The notes under the pieces were generated by a model that was given only the letters and a program-made list of their open reading frames with translations, searched no databases and was not told the DNA's origin. Shown here one piece after another: positions 7,929-16,250 of a stretch of 64,000 nucleotides of DNA. The DNA is from RH-AL1 sp965249685. GTDB lineage: Bacteria > Pseudomonadota > Alphaproteobacteria > Rhizobiales > Beijerinckiaceae. Location of the stretch: the NCBI GenBank assembly GCA_965249685.1, contig CBDFMN010000003.1, forward strand, positions 2,728,001-2,792,000. Direction: 5' to 3'. The position numbers were made by a program, and so were the translations under genes. The first letter of the stretch is position 1. Each line of letters opens with the position of its first letter.

Positions 7929-9975
7929 GGAACGACCTCACGTCGTAGGTGACGATCGAACCGTTATCGAAGATCCGGCCGACGTCGGGCGCCGCGTCGA
8001 ATTTCAGCAGGTCCTCGGCGCGCGGCGGTACGATGTGCGAATGGTCGGAGGCGCCCCCATCGAAATAGACGCCGACGACCGGCAGGCCGGTCGAGATGCG
8101 GAGATCGACGGTCACGAAGTCGAGGCCGACCTGGCCGATCAGGCCCCGCTCCCTGGCGCCGAGCGTGGGCCCGAGGATCACGTCGCCCGTGTCGATCCCG
8201 TCCTGCAGCGAGGAGGCCACGTCCTGACGGCCGTAGGTCGACAGCAGCAGCCGGTTGATCCTGTCCGCCGCGAACAGATTGGCCTCGCCCAGCCAGGTGC
8301 GCGCCCATTGCGCGGCATGGATCGCCATAGGTTCGATCGAGGCCGAATCGGCGGAGACCTCGAAGTGCGCGGGCACGAGGATGCGGGGTCCTTCGGCGCT
8401 GATGATGCCGCCGACCAGGATCGTGAGGCAGGCGGTCGCCACGAGCGCTGCTCGCGCGCCGCTGCGCGAAAGCCCTTGCCAGAAGGCGCAGACGGCGACC
8501 GCGATGACGAAAGCGACGCCGATGAACGAGAACGGGCCGATGCGGTTGCCGATCTCCCAGCTGCTCTTCGTCAGACGGAACAGGATGCTGAAGGGGAAGA
8601 CGAGCGTCAGAAGGGTCAGAAGGACGGCGCGGCTGTCGCTCCAGTCGCGCAGCCGCCGGAGGCTCCCGATCGTGCGCGGGCCGACGACGAGGCCGCCTTG
8701 CGCCAGCGAGCGGAAGAAGCCGCTGACGAGACCGACGCCGACGAGGCCGACCGCAGCGACCGCCACGAGCCGCTGCCAGGCGGGCGCGACAGAGCCGTCC
8801 TCCGAGACGAACAGCTTGCGGCCGGTCGAGAAGGTCAGGAGTTGCCCCGCCTCGCGCAAGCCGCCTTCCAGCACGGGCCCGAGATAGTCGGCGCCGGGGT
8901 TGCCCATGAGCCGCGACCAGGCGAGCGGCGCGACGAGGGCCCAGCCACCGATTAGGAGCGCCACCCAGGGGAGTCCCGGCGCCCCGGCCCTGGCGGCTTC
9001 GAGCAGGGCCACGCCGAGCAGCAGCGCGGCGGCGAAGAAAGCGGTCATGTGGTGGGTTGCGGCCAGGGCGGCGATGATGGGAAAGGCGACGAGCAGCCGG
9101 GCGGCTCCCGTACTGCGCTCGGCCCGCTCCGCGCCGCGCGCGTCGGCGAGTAGAAGCGCGACAAGGAAGACGACGGCGAGGCTCTCGTAGGAATATTGGG
9201 TGTCGAAGACCAGGAAGGTCGAGGCGCCCATGTAGACGAGGCAGGCGCAGGCGGCCACGCGCGCGCTGCCCGCGATCCGCTCGTAGGCGAAGAACAGCGC
9301 TAGGATGAAGGTCATGCGGGCGACGGCCATCAGGCACAGCGCCGCCTGGAAGATCGTCAGGCCCGACAGCGAGGTCAGAGCCGTGGTGACGATCTCGAGC
9401 CCGGGGTAGCGCGGGCTGACGGGCAGGAGCGCGTTGGGGGAGAACAGCGCGCCCGCTTCGAGCAGGTGGTTGGCGGTGGTCCAGTGCAGGAACTCGTCGT
9501 GGTCGATGAAGGCGACGGGCTCGCGGATCACCCTGACCACGAACAGGGCGGCCGTGACGAGCGCCACGGACACGACGCGCTCCGAGCGCGCGACGTCGCG
9601 CGAGAGGATGCGAAACGCGAACGGGAGGAACAGAGCCGCGATGGCCGCGTAGAAGGCGGGCACCGCCGCCTGCCAGTCGGCCCGGCTCGCGTTCGCGGCC
9701 CCGGCGGCGACGCACAAAGCCAAGGCGGCGTTCACGCTGAGGACGGCGGTCCACCGCAGGTCGGCGGCAGGGCCACCGCTTTCAAGCGCGGCCGGCGCCT
9801 CGTTCCATCCGGTCAGCCCCGCCATCGCCCGGCGGATCCGGGCAAGCGTGGCCAAGCGCGGTTCCGAAGAGCCGGCCAGCCTCGCCGACGCGGTTTTGAT
9901 CGAAGCCGCAACACCGCCCGAGGCCGCGATACCGCCCGAAGCCAAGGTCCGCGATCCCGTGCGGTCGCCGCTCAA
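7915..9975 (-). CDS. large polytopic membrane protein, possible GT-C glycosyltransferase or polymerase
   Basis: About 686 residues with roughly twelve membrane segments in the first two thirds and a soluble C-terminal domain of about 170 residues. The segment VAFIDHDEFLHWTTANHLLEAG, with acidic residues in the first periplasmic loop after a membrane helix, is the position where GT-C enzymes carry their catalytic Asp/Glu. It is therefore a candidate polymerase or lipid-linked sugar transferase of the exopolysaccharide system. The start is set at a TTG (9975) that overlaps the GT4 stop as TTGA, the second such overlap in this operon; the first ATG is at 9825. The N-terminal 50-60 residues are low-complexity, so the ATG start is also reasonable. 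Confidence 0.72.
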   Translation of the reverse strand: MSGDRTGSRTLASGGIAASGGVAASIKTASARLAGSSEPRLATLARIRRAMAGLTGWNEAPAALESGGPAADLRWTAVLSVNAALALCVAAGAANASRADWQAAVPAFYAAIAALFLPFAFRILSRDVARSERVVSVALVTAALFVVRVIREPVAFIDHDEFLHWTTANHLLEAGALFSPNALLPVSPRYPGLEIVTTALTSLSGLTIFQAALCLMAVARMTFILALFFAYERIAGSARVAACACLVYMGASTFLVFDTQYSYESLAVVFLVALLLADARGAERAERSTGAARLLVAFPIIAALAATHHMTAFFAAALLLGVALLEAARAGAPGLPWVALLIGGWALVAPLAWSRLMGNPGADYLGPVLEGGLREAGQLLTFSTGRKLFVSEDGSVAPAWQRLVAVAAVGLVGVGLVSGFFRSLAQGGLVVGPRTIGSLRRLRDWSDSRAVLLTLLTLVFPFSILFRLTKSSWEIGNRIGPFSFIGVAFVIAVAVCAFWQGLSRSGARAALVATACLTILVGGIISAEGPRILVPAHFEVSADSASIEPMAIHAAQWARTWLGEANLFAADRINRLLLSTYGRQDVASSLQDGIDTGDVILGPTLGARERGLIGQVGLDFVTVDLRISTGLPVVGVYFDGGASDHSHIVPPRAEDLLKFDAAPDVGRIFDNGSIVTYDVRSFHAAR

Positions 9976-11192
9976 GGCGCGCCGACCACCGTCGCGGGTA
10001 GGCTCAGATCTGCGGCGGCCTCCGGCGAAGGCGCCGCCATGCCCGCGACGTCGCGGTAGATCGTGACAAGGCGCCCCGCGCAATCGTCCCAGTCGGGCAG
10101 CGGAATGGTGCGCCGGTCCGAACTCTTCGCCATCTCCTCCGCCAGCACGCGCGCGACGGCGGCCGGCGGCGTGTCGAGCGCGACGGCGCGCACCAGGCCC
10201 AGTGCCGCGAGCTCGCGAAAGCCGGACGTGTCGCCGGTCACCACCCGGCGCCCGAGGGAGAGGGCTTCCATCACCGCGACGGGGTGGGCTTCGTAATCGC
10301 TCAGGAGCACGACGAGCGCCGCGCTCTGCAGCACGCGGGCCATCTCGCCGCGCGCGCGCGCGGGGATGCCGCCGATCGTTACGGCGCCCCCGAGACCGTG
10401 GCGCTCGACGAGCTTGCGGAGCGCGGCCTCGTAGGGGCCCTCGCCGAGAATGCGCAGGCGGGCGTTCGGGTGGGTCTCGCGCAGGCTGGCGAAGGCCGCG
10501 ATGGCACGGTGATGGCCCTTGTAGCGCTCGAGCCGGCCGAGCGAGACGACCAGCGGCCCCTCGCCCGGGACCTCGGGCGCCGCGGCGACGGGTTCGGGGA
10601 GCTGCGCCCCGTTGCGCACGACGATGAACCGGCCGCGGTCTATCCGCATCGTCCGGCTGAAGTGATCCGCCTCGAACTCGGAGACGCCGACAAGTTGCGC
10701 GGCACGGCGCGCGAGCGGTCCGAGCATCGACTGCTGGGCACCGCGGATCGCGCTACGCAAGCGCGAGGAATGACCGCCGCTGTGGAAGGTCAGCACGAAA
10801 GGCACGCCCGCGCGCAGCGCGCCCGCCATGCCGAACGGCGCGGAAAACGTGTGGTAGCCTTGGACGTGGACGACGTCCCAGCCTTCGGACCGGGCGAGGG
10901 TGGTGTAGAGCCCGGGTGCGAGGCACCAGTCGCGGCCCTTCGGCCAAGAGCGCACGCGGACCACCTCCATGCCGTCGACGCGCTCGCGTGGCGGCAGAGT
11001 GCCGGCCGGATCGGCGGTGAGCACGCCGACCGTGTGGCCCTGCGCCGCCATCCGCGAGCCGACCTCGCGGATGTGGGTTTCGATGCCGCCGCTGAAGGGC
11101 AGGTAGCGGGCCGCCACCATCAGGATCCGCAGCGGACGCGCGGCCTGAAGCGGCCTGCCGGAAGCGGTACCGACGGGTGCAGGCCCGCCCAT
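9972..11192 (-). CDS. GT4 family glycosyltransferase
   Basis: GT-B transferase of 406 aa. The N-terminal domain has ILMVAARYLPFSGGIETHIREV, the typical GG(I/V)E loop, then VVHVQGYHTFSAPFG. The C-terminal domain has LVVSLGRLERYKGHHRAIAAF and LLSDYEAHPVAVMEALSLGRRVV, where the E-x7-E pair of retaining GT4 enzymes is seen. The ATG at 11192 lies one base after the stop of the upstream GT2 gene; an earlier in-frame start would only add residues inside that gene. It is expected to add a sugar to the lipid-linked repeat unit in the cytoplasm. Confidence 0.9.
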   Translation of the reverse strand: MGGPAPVGTASGRPLQAARPLRILMVAARYLPFSGGIETHIREVGSRMAAQGHTVGVLTADPAGTLPPRERVDGMEVVRVRSWPKGRDWCLAPGLYTTLARSEGWDVVHVQGYHTFSAPFGMAGALRAGVPFVLTFHSGGHSSRLRSAIRGAQQSMLGPLARRAAQLVGVSEFEADHFSRTMRIDRGRFIVVRNGAQLPEPVAAAPEVPGEGPLVVSLGRLERYKGHHRAIAAFASLRETHPNARLRILGEGPYEAALRKLVERHGLGGAVTIGGIPARARGEMARVLQSAALVVLLSDYEAHPVAVMEALSLGRRVVTGDTSGFRELAALGLVRAVALDTPPAAVARVLAEEMAKSSDRRTIPLPDWDDCAGRLVTIYRDVAGMAAPSPEAAADLSLPATVVGAP

Positions 11193-11193
11193 G

Positions 11194-12039
11194 TCAGTGC
11201 GCGCCCTGCAGGGGCTGTGCGGGAGTGCCGGCGAGACGCTCACGGACGATCGTCTTGAGCACGCGCCAGCCGTCGGGAATCGCCCGCAGGTTGCTGGTGC
11301 CGAAGATGCGGTCCGCCTCGAAGCTCGCGACCTCGACGATCTTCAGCCGGCTCTTCAGCGCGCGGATGTTGATCAGCGTCTCAATCTCGAAGCCGTCACA
11401 ATCGGACTTGAGCAGAGGGACGTGCTTGGTCCAGAACGCCATGTAGCCGTAGCACAGATCGCTGAAGGCGCTGCCGTAGAGGGCGCGCACCGCGAGGGTG
11501 AGGCCGAGGTTGCCGAGGCGGCGGAACAGGGTCATGTCGGAGGTGCCGGCGCCCTGGATGAAGCGCGTGCCCTTGGCGAAGTCGGCGCCCGAGATCAGCG
11601 CCGCGACGAACAGGATGATCTCCTCCGGATCCATGGACCCATCCGCGTCGAGCATGACGATGATGTCGCCGGTGGCGGCCTCGAAGCCTGCGCGCAGGGC
11701 CGCGCCCTTGCCGCGACGGGTTTCCATCACCACCCGCACATCGCTGCGGTTGGCGCGCGCCACCTCCGGCGTACCGTCGGTCGAGCAGCCGTCGACGATT
11801 AGGATCTCGTGCACCCAATCCGGAATGCGCGGGAGCAGGAGCTTCAGGTTCTCCGCCTCGTTCAGTGTGGGGATGACCAGGCTGACCTTGGGGATCGAAA
11901 CGTTGCGGCCGAGGGACTGGGCGCGCGCGCTAGGTTCGGCCGACCGTGTGCGGTCGCTGTGGCTGTGGCTGTCGGCATCCACGAACAAGGACGTCTGCGC
12001 GCTCATCGCCGAGACATCGTCGACTAGGGAAAGTTCCAT
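11194..12039 (-). CDS. GT2 glycosyltransferase, dolichol-phosphate mannosyltransferase-like
   Basis: Protein of 281 aa. After a 50-residue N-terminal tail the GT-A core begins (VSLVIPTLNEAENLKLLLPRI), continues with ILIVDGCSTDGTPEVA and the DxD-type motif IIVMLDADGSMDPEEI, and ends with DGFEIETLINIRALKSRL. This order is that of the DPM1/DPMS-like subgroup that transfers a sugar to a polyprenyl phosphate. The first gene product after the export protein, it could make the polyprenyl-phosphate sugar used by the GT-C-like membrane protein downstream. The start at 12039 has a good ribosome-binding site (GAGGAA about 8 bases upstream), which rules out the longer open frame upstream. Confidence 0.88.
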   Translation of the reverse strand: MELSLVDDVSAMSAQTSLFVDADSHSHSDRTRSAEPSARAQSLGRNVSIPKVSLVIPTLNEAENLKLLLPRIPDWVHEILIVDGCSTDGTPEVARANRSDVRVVMETRRGKGAALRAGFEAATGDIIVMLDADGSMDPEEIILFVAALISGADFAKGTRFIQGAGTSDMTLFRRLGNLGLTLAVRALYGSAFSDLCYGYMAFWTKHVPLLKSDCDGFEIETLINIRALKSRLKIVEVASFEADRIFGTSNLRAIPDGWRVLKTIVRERLAGTPAQPLQGAH

Positions 12040-12202
12040 CGGGCAATTCCTCGTCAAGCATGAGCGTCTTAGCTCGGGGGGAAAAGAAAGTTGGGCGAAA
12101 GAAGGTGCGGGAAAAGAAGCTGGGTCGGTCGACACAAGCGGGCGTGACGAGGCCTCGTAGCCCCGGCACCGAGATGTGAAACGGGCGTGCTGCTCGGCGG
12201 GC

Positions 12203-13576
12203 TTAACGGGTCCTGCCCAGGTCGTCGGTCTTGACGCGCACGAGATCGCCCGGCTCGAGCGGCGAGGTGTCGGACATGGCCAGCACCACGGTCCCGCTGT
12301 CGAGACGCCGAACGACTTCATACTTCATCGTACTGCCCAAGGCCGACGGATCGCGAGGAGACAAGGCCTTGATGACGTTGAGAATACCCTCGCTATCGGC
12401 CACGGCGTCGAGCGTGTCGTGTTCGGCCGTCGCGGTGGCCTGGTTGATCTCGACCGCCGAATCGACCTGGAACCGCTTGAGGTCGCGCTCGGCGTCGGCG
12501 ACGCGCTTCTTCGCCGCCTCGATTTCGATGAGCGCCTGTTCGCGGCGGTCCTGCACGTCCGCCACATCCGTCTGTGACTGGACGTAGACGGGCTTGGCCA
12601 CCGTGCTGCGTTCGACGAGTTGCGCGAGCGTCTTGAGACGGTCGTTACGCAGCGCCAGGAGCGTGTCGAGCGGGGCGATGCGCCCCATGCGGGCCGTGAG
12701 GTCCGCCTGAGCGTTGCTCAGCGCCATCTTCAACGCATTCTCCTGCGTCGTCCGCTTCATGGCCGCGAGGCTGCGCTGCCACTCCTCGTCCTTGACTTCC
12801 TTGACGGCCCGCACGCCTGAGAGGCTCACCATCTTGGGTTGGGCGCTGGCGGGTGCGTCGCGTTCGTCGCGCAACACGGAGGTGCGGGCAAGAAGGCGCT
12901 TCACGCGCTCGAGGGAGCGTTGCAGGCGTTCGACCTCGCGACCGTTCTCGACGTTCTGCCAGACTTCCGGCTCGGCCTGCCGCAGACCGCCGGCGAGGGC
13001 GAGGGCGTGAAGCACCGTCATGCCGGGGCTGAACTTGAACGAGCCGGGCGTCTTGACCGGTCCAACGACGAAGATGGGCTGGTGCTCCACACCGACGATG
13101 TTGACGTAGCCCTTGCGCTCCATCAGGTCGTCGAACGACTTGCCCAGCGTCTCGAGCAGGCTGTCCTGCGTGCGGTTGGCGACATCGATGCGGCCGAGCA
13201 GCGGAAATGAAATCGTACCGTCGTCCTGAACGGTGTATTCGCCGCAAAGCTCCGTACGCTGGTGAAACCCGCGCGGCACAGCCTGCGCGCGGCCCTTCCA
13301 CTTGTCGTCGGCGTCGTCAAGCTTCTCGTAGAAGACGATCTGCAGCTTGTCGCCCCGGCGAAGCATCGACCCCGTCCGCGGCGAGGCATCCAGCGCCTGC
13401 GTGGTCGGCACACTGGTCTTGGCCGCGTCACCTGAGGTGGGCGGGTTGGACAAAGCCAACACCCCCGACGACATCAGACAATAGGTCGCAACGACACCAA
13501 CGCCGGCGAGGCAAGCAAAGCTCTTGTTGTTACAACGCGTTGCAGGAGCTTGGCGGGACGTTGCTGTAGTTTTCAT
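12203..13576 (-). CDS. polysaccharide export outer-membrane protein (OPX family, SLBB domains)
   Basis: Secreted protein of 457 aa, first gene of the operon. Following a hydrophobic N-terminal segment (ACLAGVGVVATYCLMSSG), residues 75-160 form the poly_export domain (LRRGDKLQIVFYE ... YTVQDDGTISFPLLGRIDVA). An SLBB-type domain follows (YVNIVGVEHQPIFVVGPVKTPGSFKFSPGMTVLHAL..GGL). A coiled-coil region of about 150 residues is next, then a final short beta segment (LEPGDLVRVKTDD). This resembles ExoF-type export proteins of rhizobia. The ATG at 13576 has AAAGG about 9 bases upstream; the ATG-less extension to 13609 lacks support. It would form the periplasmic or outer-membrane channel part of the exporter. 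Confidence 0.88.
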   Translation of the reverse strand: MKTTATSRQAPATRCNNKSFACLAGVGVVATYCLMSSGVLALSNPPTSGDAAKTSVPTTQALDASPRTGSMLRRGDKLQIVFYEKLDDADDKWKGRAQAVPRGFHQRTELCGEYTVQDDGTISFPLLGRIDVANRTQDSLLETLGKSFDDLMERKGYVNIVGVEHQPIFVVGPVKTPGSFKFSPGMTVLHALALAGGLRQAEPEVWQNVENGREVERLQRSLERVKRLLARTSVLRDERDAPASAQPKMVSLSGVRAVKEVKDEEWQRSLAAMKRTTQENALKMALSNAQADLTARMGRIAPLDTLLALRNDRLKTLAQLVERSTVAKPVYVQSQTDVADVQDRREQALIEIEAAKKRVADAERDLKRFQVDSAVEINQATATAEHDTLDAVADSEGILNVIKALSPRDPSALGSTMKYEVVRRLDSGTVVLAMSDTSPLEPGDLVRVKTDDLGRTR

Positions 13577-14151
13577 CGGGCGCGCACCTTTGATTCTGCC
13601 TATCGACACGGGCCTCCAAGCCGGAGGGAGCGAACATGCTTGGGAACCAATCAGATTGACATCGTTCGATCCATACGGATTGGACCTGTTAAGACTTCAT
13701 TAGGAGAGAAGGCAATAGCCTACCTTAAAAATTGTTATAATTTCACGATAAGTTAAGGGGATAGCTGCAACTTAAGCCATTTCGAGCTAAGTTGGTGTCA
13801 TTCTGGTAAGAAAAGAGGCCAAAACACGCGGACTGCATGGAACTTCATCATCTCTAGTGTCGCCAAGGATAAGAATAGAGAAGAGTTCGTTAACCATCAA
13901 GCCTGATACTGCGTGGGCGATGGAGCACACCCGACGGATCCAACGACCGCAACCGAGCCGTTGGTCTCAGAGGCCGCGGTGCTTGGGCCTGTTAGGGTCC
14001 ATGCGAGTCGCCGCTCGCCGCGCCATTTCGGGAATGCTGTGCTATGAAAGCTGCCGTGGACTATTTTCGGGCAGGCACATCCGCAAACCCACCTTGCGTC
14101 CAGGATGACCAGCCATTCATGGTTCGGAACGCGTGGCCGAGGACAAGGCAG
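13577..14151. other. 575-bp AT-rich intergenic region upstream of the export operon
   Basis: No convincing gene is seen. Between about 13650 and 13910 the base composition is visibly AT-rich compared with the flanks (runs such as taccttaaaaattgttataa). It must contain the promoter of the minus-strand polysaccharide operon. No good -35/-10 pair for the housekeeping sigma factor was found by eye. An inverted repeat is listed separately. Confidence 0.6.
13768..13794. promoter_or_regulatory. inverted repeat upstream of the polysaccharide operon, possible operator or hairpin
   Basis: The arms CAACTTA(A)GC and GCTAAGTTG are complementary over nine base pairs with one bulged A and an 8-base centre. 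It lies about 190 bp upstream of the export-protein start, in the AT-rich stretch. It could bind a dimeric regulator or fold in RNA. No known consensus was recognised. Confidence 0.45.
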
Positions 14152-14373
14152 ATGAAGCGTAAGACCGCCCGTTTCCCCACACCTTGGCAGGTCTGCGAAA
14201 ATCACGACTGCTTCGTCATCGAGGATGCGACCGGACGCGTCCTTTATCGCGTGCGCTTCGGTCTCGAAGGCGGCCAGGTCGCGGCCGGCCTCATGTCCAA
14301 AGTCGAAGCGCGGGAGATCGCCGACGGCATGGCGAAGGCAACCGACATTCTGATGCCCGCTCCGCTCGGGTGA
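14152..14373 (+). CDS. small conserved-type protein of unknown function (73 aa)
   Basis: The product reads as a compact soluble domain: a leading FPTPWQVCENHDCFVIEDATGRVLYRV beta-rich part followed by an amphipathic helix (SKVEAREIADGMAKATDIL). Small proteins of this layout are widespread in rhizobial genomes, where they have no known function. The start at 14152 follows an AAGGCAG sequence; longer in-frame starts (14044) lack that signal. It ends 8 bp before the convergent 60-aa gene. Confidence is moderate because the gene is short and alone. Confidence 0.65.
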   Translation: MKRKTARFPTPWQVCENHDCFVIEDATGRVLYRVRFGLEGGQVAAGLMSKVEAREIADGMAKATDILMPAPLG

Positions 14374-14381
14374 GCCCGGCG

Positions 14382-14564
14382 CTAGCCGGACTTCCTTACG
14401 GGATCGTCGGCCTTGAGCTGGCCAAGCGGGTTGGTCTTGGACGAGGCATTGAGCGACGCGCTGAGAGCGGCCAGGGATTCGCCGCCGGCAGACGCCCACT
14501 TGCGCGTGATCGCGGCCCAGGCGCTAGGGTCCGGCTTGAGCGGCGGCGGCTTGTGCTCAGACAT
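14382..14564 (-). CDS. small protein of unknown function (60 aa)
   Basis: MSEHKPPPLKPDPSAWAAI begins a 60-residue protein with a Pro/Lys-rich head and a short helical region (SLAALSASLNASS). A clear ribosome-binding site (AGAGGAG) sits 7-8 bases before the ATG. The start overlaps the end of the next upstream small frame by 8 bases, suggesting a two-gene unit. No family recognised. Confidence 0.6.
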   Translation of the reverse strand: MSEHKPPPLKPDPSAWAAITRKWASAGGESLAALSASLNASSKTNPLGQLKADDPVRKSG

Positions 14565-14772
14565 GGCTAATCTCCTCTTTATACCTGCCAAATCTTTCAC
14601 GAGCCTTGAAGTTCCTGCCTAGCTTTGCATGAGGCGTGTCACGTCGAGCGATACGCGAGATTATGTAATCTCTTAATATTCGCATAGCTGTCCCGTCGTT
14701 TGCGCATCTATAAGGATCAAAAAGCATCGCCATCTCCAGCCTATCCCATGTTGGATATTGGAGATTGACCAT
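14557..14772 (-). CDS. possible small protein upstream of the 60-aa gene
   Basis: A 71-codon frame with natural-looking composition (YPTWDRLEMAMLFDPYRCANDG, then a basic helix). Its end overlaps the start of the next gene (ATGTCTGA), and the ribosome-binding site of that gene lies inside it. Against it: its ATG would share bases with the ATG of the opposite-strand gene at 14771, and the region is AT-rich, so a chance frame is possible. An internal start at 14733 (58 aa) would remove the clash. Confidence 0.38.
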   Translation of the reverse strand: MVNLQYPTWDRLEMAMLFDPYRCANDGTAMRILRDYIISRIARRDTPHAKLGRNFKARERFGRYKEEISHV

Positions 14773-14992
14773 GAACACCTTTGGAAAGACAGCCGCCGTC
14801 GGCCTCGCTCTCGCTAGCCTCGGCTTTGCCCCCGCGGCGTTGGCGCGGTCGGCCGCGCCGGGGGCACGCACCCTCGTTAACCGGACTGTTCCGCCCGCGA
14901 GCGCCAGCCGCGCCTACGCGGCTCGCTTCTCCGTCCCGCGCGGCGGCGACGCATCGGGCGGCCCCTCCGGCGGCCCGAACGCCGGCGGCTGA
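14771..14992 (+). CDS. small putative secreted protein (73 aa)
   Basis: The product starts with a signal-peptide-like sequence (MNTFGKTAAVGLALASLGFA, then PAALA-R) and continues as an Ala/Arg/Gly/Pro-rich mature part of about 45 residues ending in Gly-rich GGPSGGPNAGG. A GGAG sequence is 6-9 bases upstream of the ATG. No family recognised. It is followed by a strong stem-loop at 15006-15034 that may end its transcript. Confidence 0.5.
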   Translation: MNTFGKTAAVGLALASLGFAPAALARSAAPGARTLVNRTVPPASASRAYAARFSVPRGGDASGGPSGGPNAGG

Positions 14993-15005
14993 GGACAACG
15001 CGAGC

Positions 15006-15034
15006 GACGGTGCTTCCTCCTGGGAAGCACCGTC
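15006..15034 (+). terminator. perfect 12-bp stem-loop after the small secreted gene
   Basis: GACGGTGCTTCC pairs with GGAAGCACCGTC around a 5-base loop. There is no T-run afterwards, so it is not a classical intrinsic terminator; it may protect the 3' end of the transcript or be part of a small RNA. Confidence 0.5.
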
Positions 15035-15054
15035 CGCATCGATCCGTGTTGACG

Positions 15055-15073
15055 CCAGCGGCTCTGCCGCTGG
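15055..15073 (+). other. second stem-loop in the gap before the diguanylate cyclase
   Basis: CCAGCGGC and GCCGCTGG form a perfect 8-bp stem with a TCT loop, 20 bp after the previous stem-loop. The 327-bp gap 14993-15320 holds these two structures and no gene that can be supported. Confidence 0.4.
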
Positions 15074-15320
15074 TATTGCCGTGATGGGCTTAGCGAAGCA
15101 CTGGCGCTGCAGGCATCATGCCGAAGACAACGCTGCAGCATTGCCGCTGTATAACTTGCCCTACTTCACGGGACATTAGTCTTCTTTGCCCACCATCGGG
15201 AGATGGTTTTCGCAGGGCCGAGCCACGCCGGACGTAAACGGCCCTGATTGCGTTGAAGCATTCCGGTTCTCCTCCTGCCTTTTGGCCGGCGGGGATTTTC
15301 GTCAGGGTGAAACTTCAAAG

Positions 15321-16250
15321 ATGAGCGGTGCCCGCAACGCCAGTCAGATGTTCAGCCGTTTCCTCGAGCGGATCAGCGATTGCGCGATCTTCGTCCTCGA
15401 CCGCGGCGGCTGCGTCCAGACTTGGAACGAGGGCGCCCGCGCCATCCTGGGTTTCGAGGCGCCGGAGATCCTCGGCCAGCATGCCGCCGTCTTCTTCGAA
15501 CCGGAGGCGCGGGCCGCGGGCGCCGTGACGTACGCGCTGCAGGCGGCCGAGCGCGACGGTCGCTTCGAGAGCGAAGGCTGGCAGGTCTGCAAAGGCGGTG
15601 CGCGTCTGTGGTCGGGGTTGACGGTGACCGCCATCGCCGACGACGCGGAGGGCGTAGTGGGCTTTGGCCTCATGCTGCGCGACCTCACCGAGCGCCGCCG
15701 GTCGGAGCAGCAGAAGGCCAGCGTCATCGCGCTTCTGGAGAAGACGGCCGGCACGGACTTCCTCACCGGCGCCCTCAACCGCCGCGCGCTGGACGCGGGG
15801 CTGCGCGACGCGATGGCCGCAGCCTCTAGCAATGGACGGCCGCTGTCGCTCGCTATGGTCGACCTCGATAACTTCAAAGCTTTCAACGACGCGGAAGGGC
15901 ACCCGGCGGGTGACCGCTACCTCAACGGCGTGGTCGCGTTCTGGCGCGGCGTGCTGCGCGGCGACAGCCTGCTGGCGCGCTACGGTGGCGAGGAATTCAC
16001 GGTCGTGATGCCGAACACGAGCGCTGGCGAGGCGCTCGAGGCCATGCAGCGCTTGCGTGCCGCGACGCCGGCGCCGCTCACCTGTTCGGTCGGCGTGGCG
16101 CAATGGGACGGGGCCGAGGCGGCCGAGGCCCTGATCTCGCGTGCGGACCGCGGCCTCTATCGCGCCAAGGCCAATGGGCGCAACCGCGTCGAACTCGGCG
16201 CCCCGACGGATTCCGCCGCGCTCATCCCGGACGGGCGGCGCTCGGCCTAG
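15321..16250 (+). CDS. PAS-GGDEF diguanylate cyclase
   Basis: Predicted 309-aa cytoplasmic enzyme making cyclic di-GMP. An N-terminal PAS domain covers about residues 12-122 (DCAIFVLDRGGCVQTWNEGA, then FMLRDLTERR-like end). A short helix linker leads to the GGDEF domain from residue 145 (DFLTGALNRRAL) with the active-site motif GGEEF at 222-226. The inhibitory I-site is degenerate: the expected RxxD five residues before GGEEF reads RGDS, so product feedback is probably weak or absent. No membrane segment is seen, so the signal is intracellular. It lies alone, end-to-end with proB, the two stop codons overlapping. Close to the exopolysaccharide operon, it may influence polymer production, which is inference. 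Confidence 0.92.
   Translation: MSGARNASQMFSRFLERISDCAIFVLDRGGCVQTWNEGARAILGFEAPEILGQHAAVFFEPEARAAGAVTYALQAAERDGRFESEGWQVCKGGARLWSGLTVTAIADDAEGVVGFGLMLRDLTERRRSEQQKASVIALLEKTAGTDFLTGALNRRALDAGLRDAMAAASSNGRPLSLAMVDLDNFKAFNDAEGHPAGDRYLNGVVAFWRGVLRGDSLLARYGGEEFTVVMPNTSAGEALEAMQRLRAATPAPLTCSVGVAQWDGAEAAEALISRADRGLYRAKANGRNRVELGAPTDSAALIPDGRRSA

Noticed and set aside
13897..14499. 200-codon minus-strand frame opposite the 73-aa gene
   Set aside because: No ribosome-binding site and no protein-like segments; the plus-strand small protein and the 60-aa gene explain the region better.
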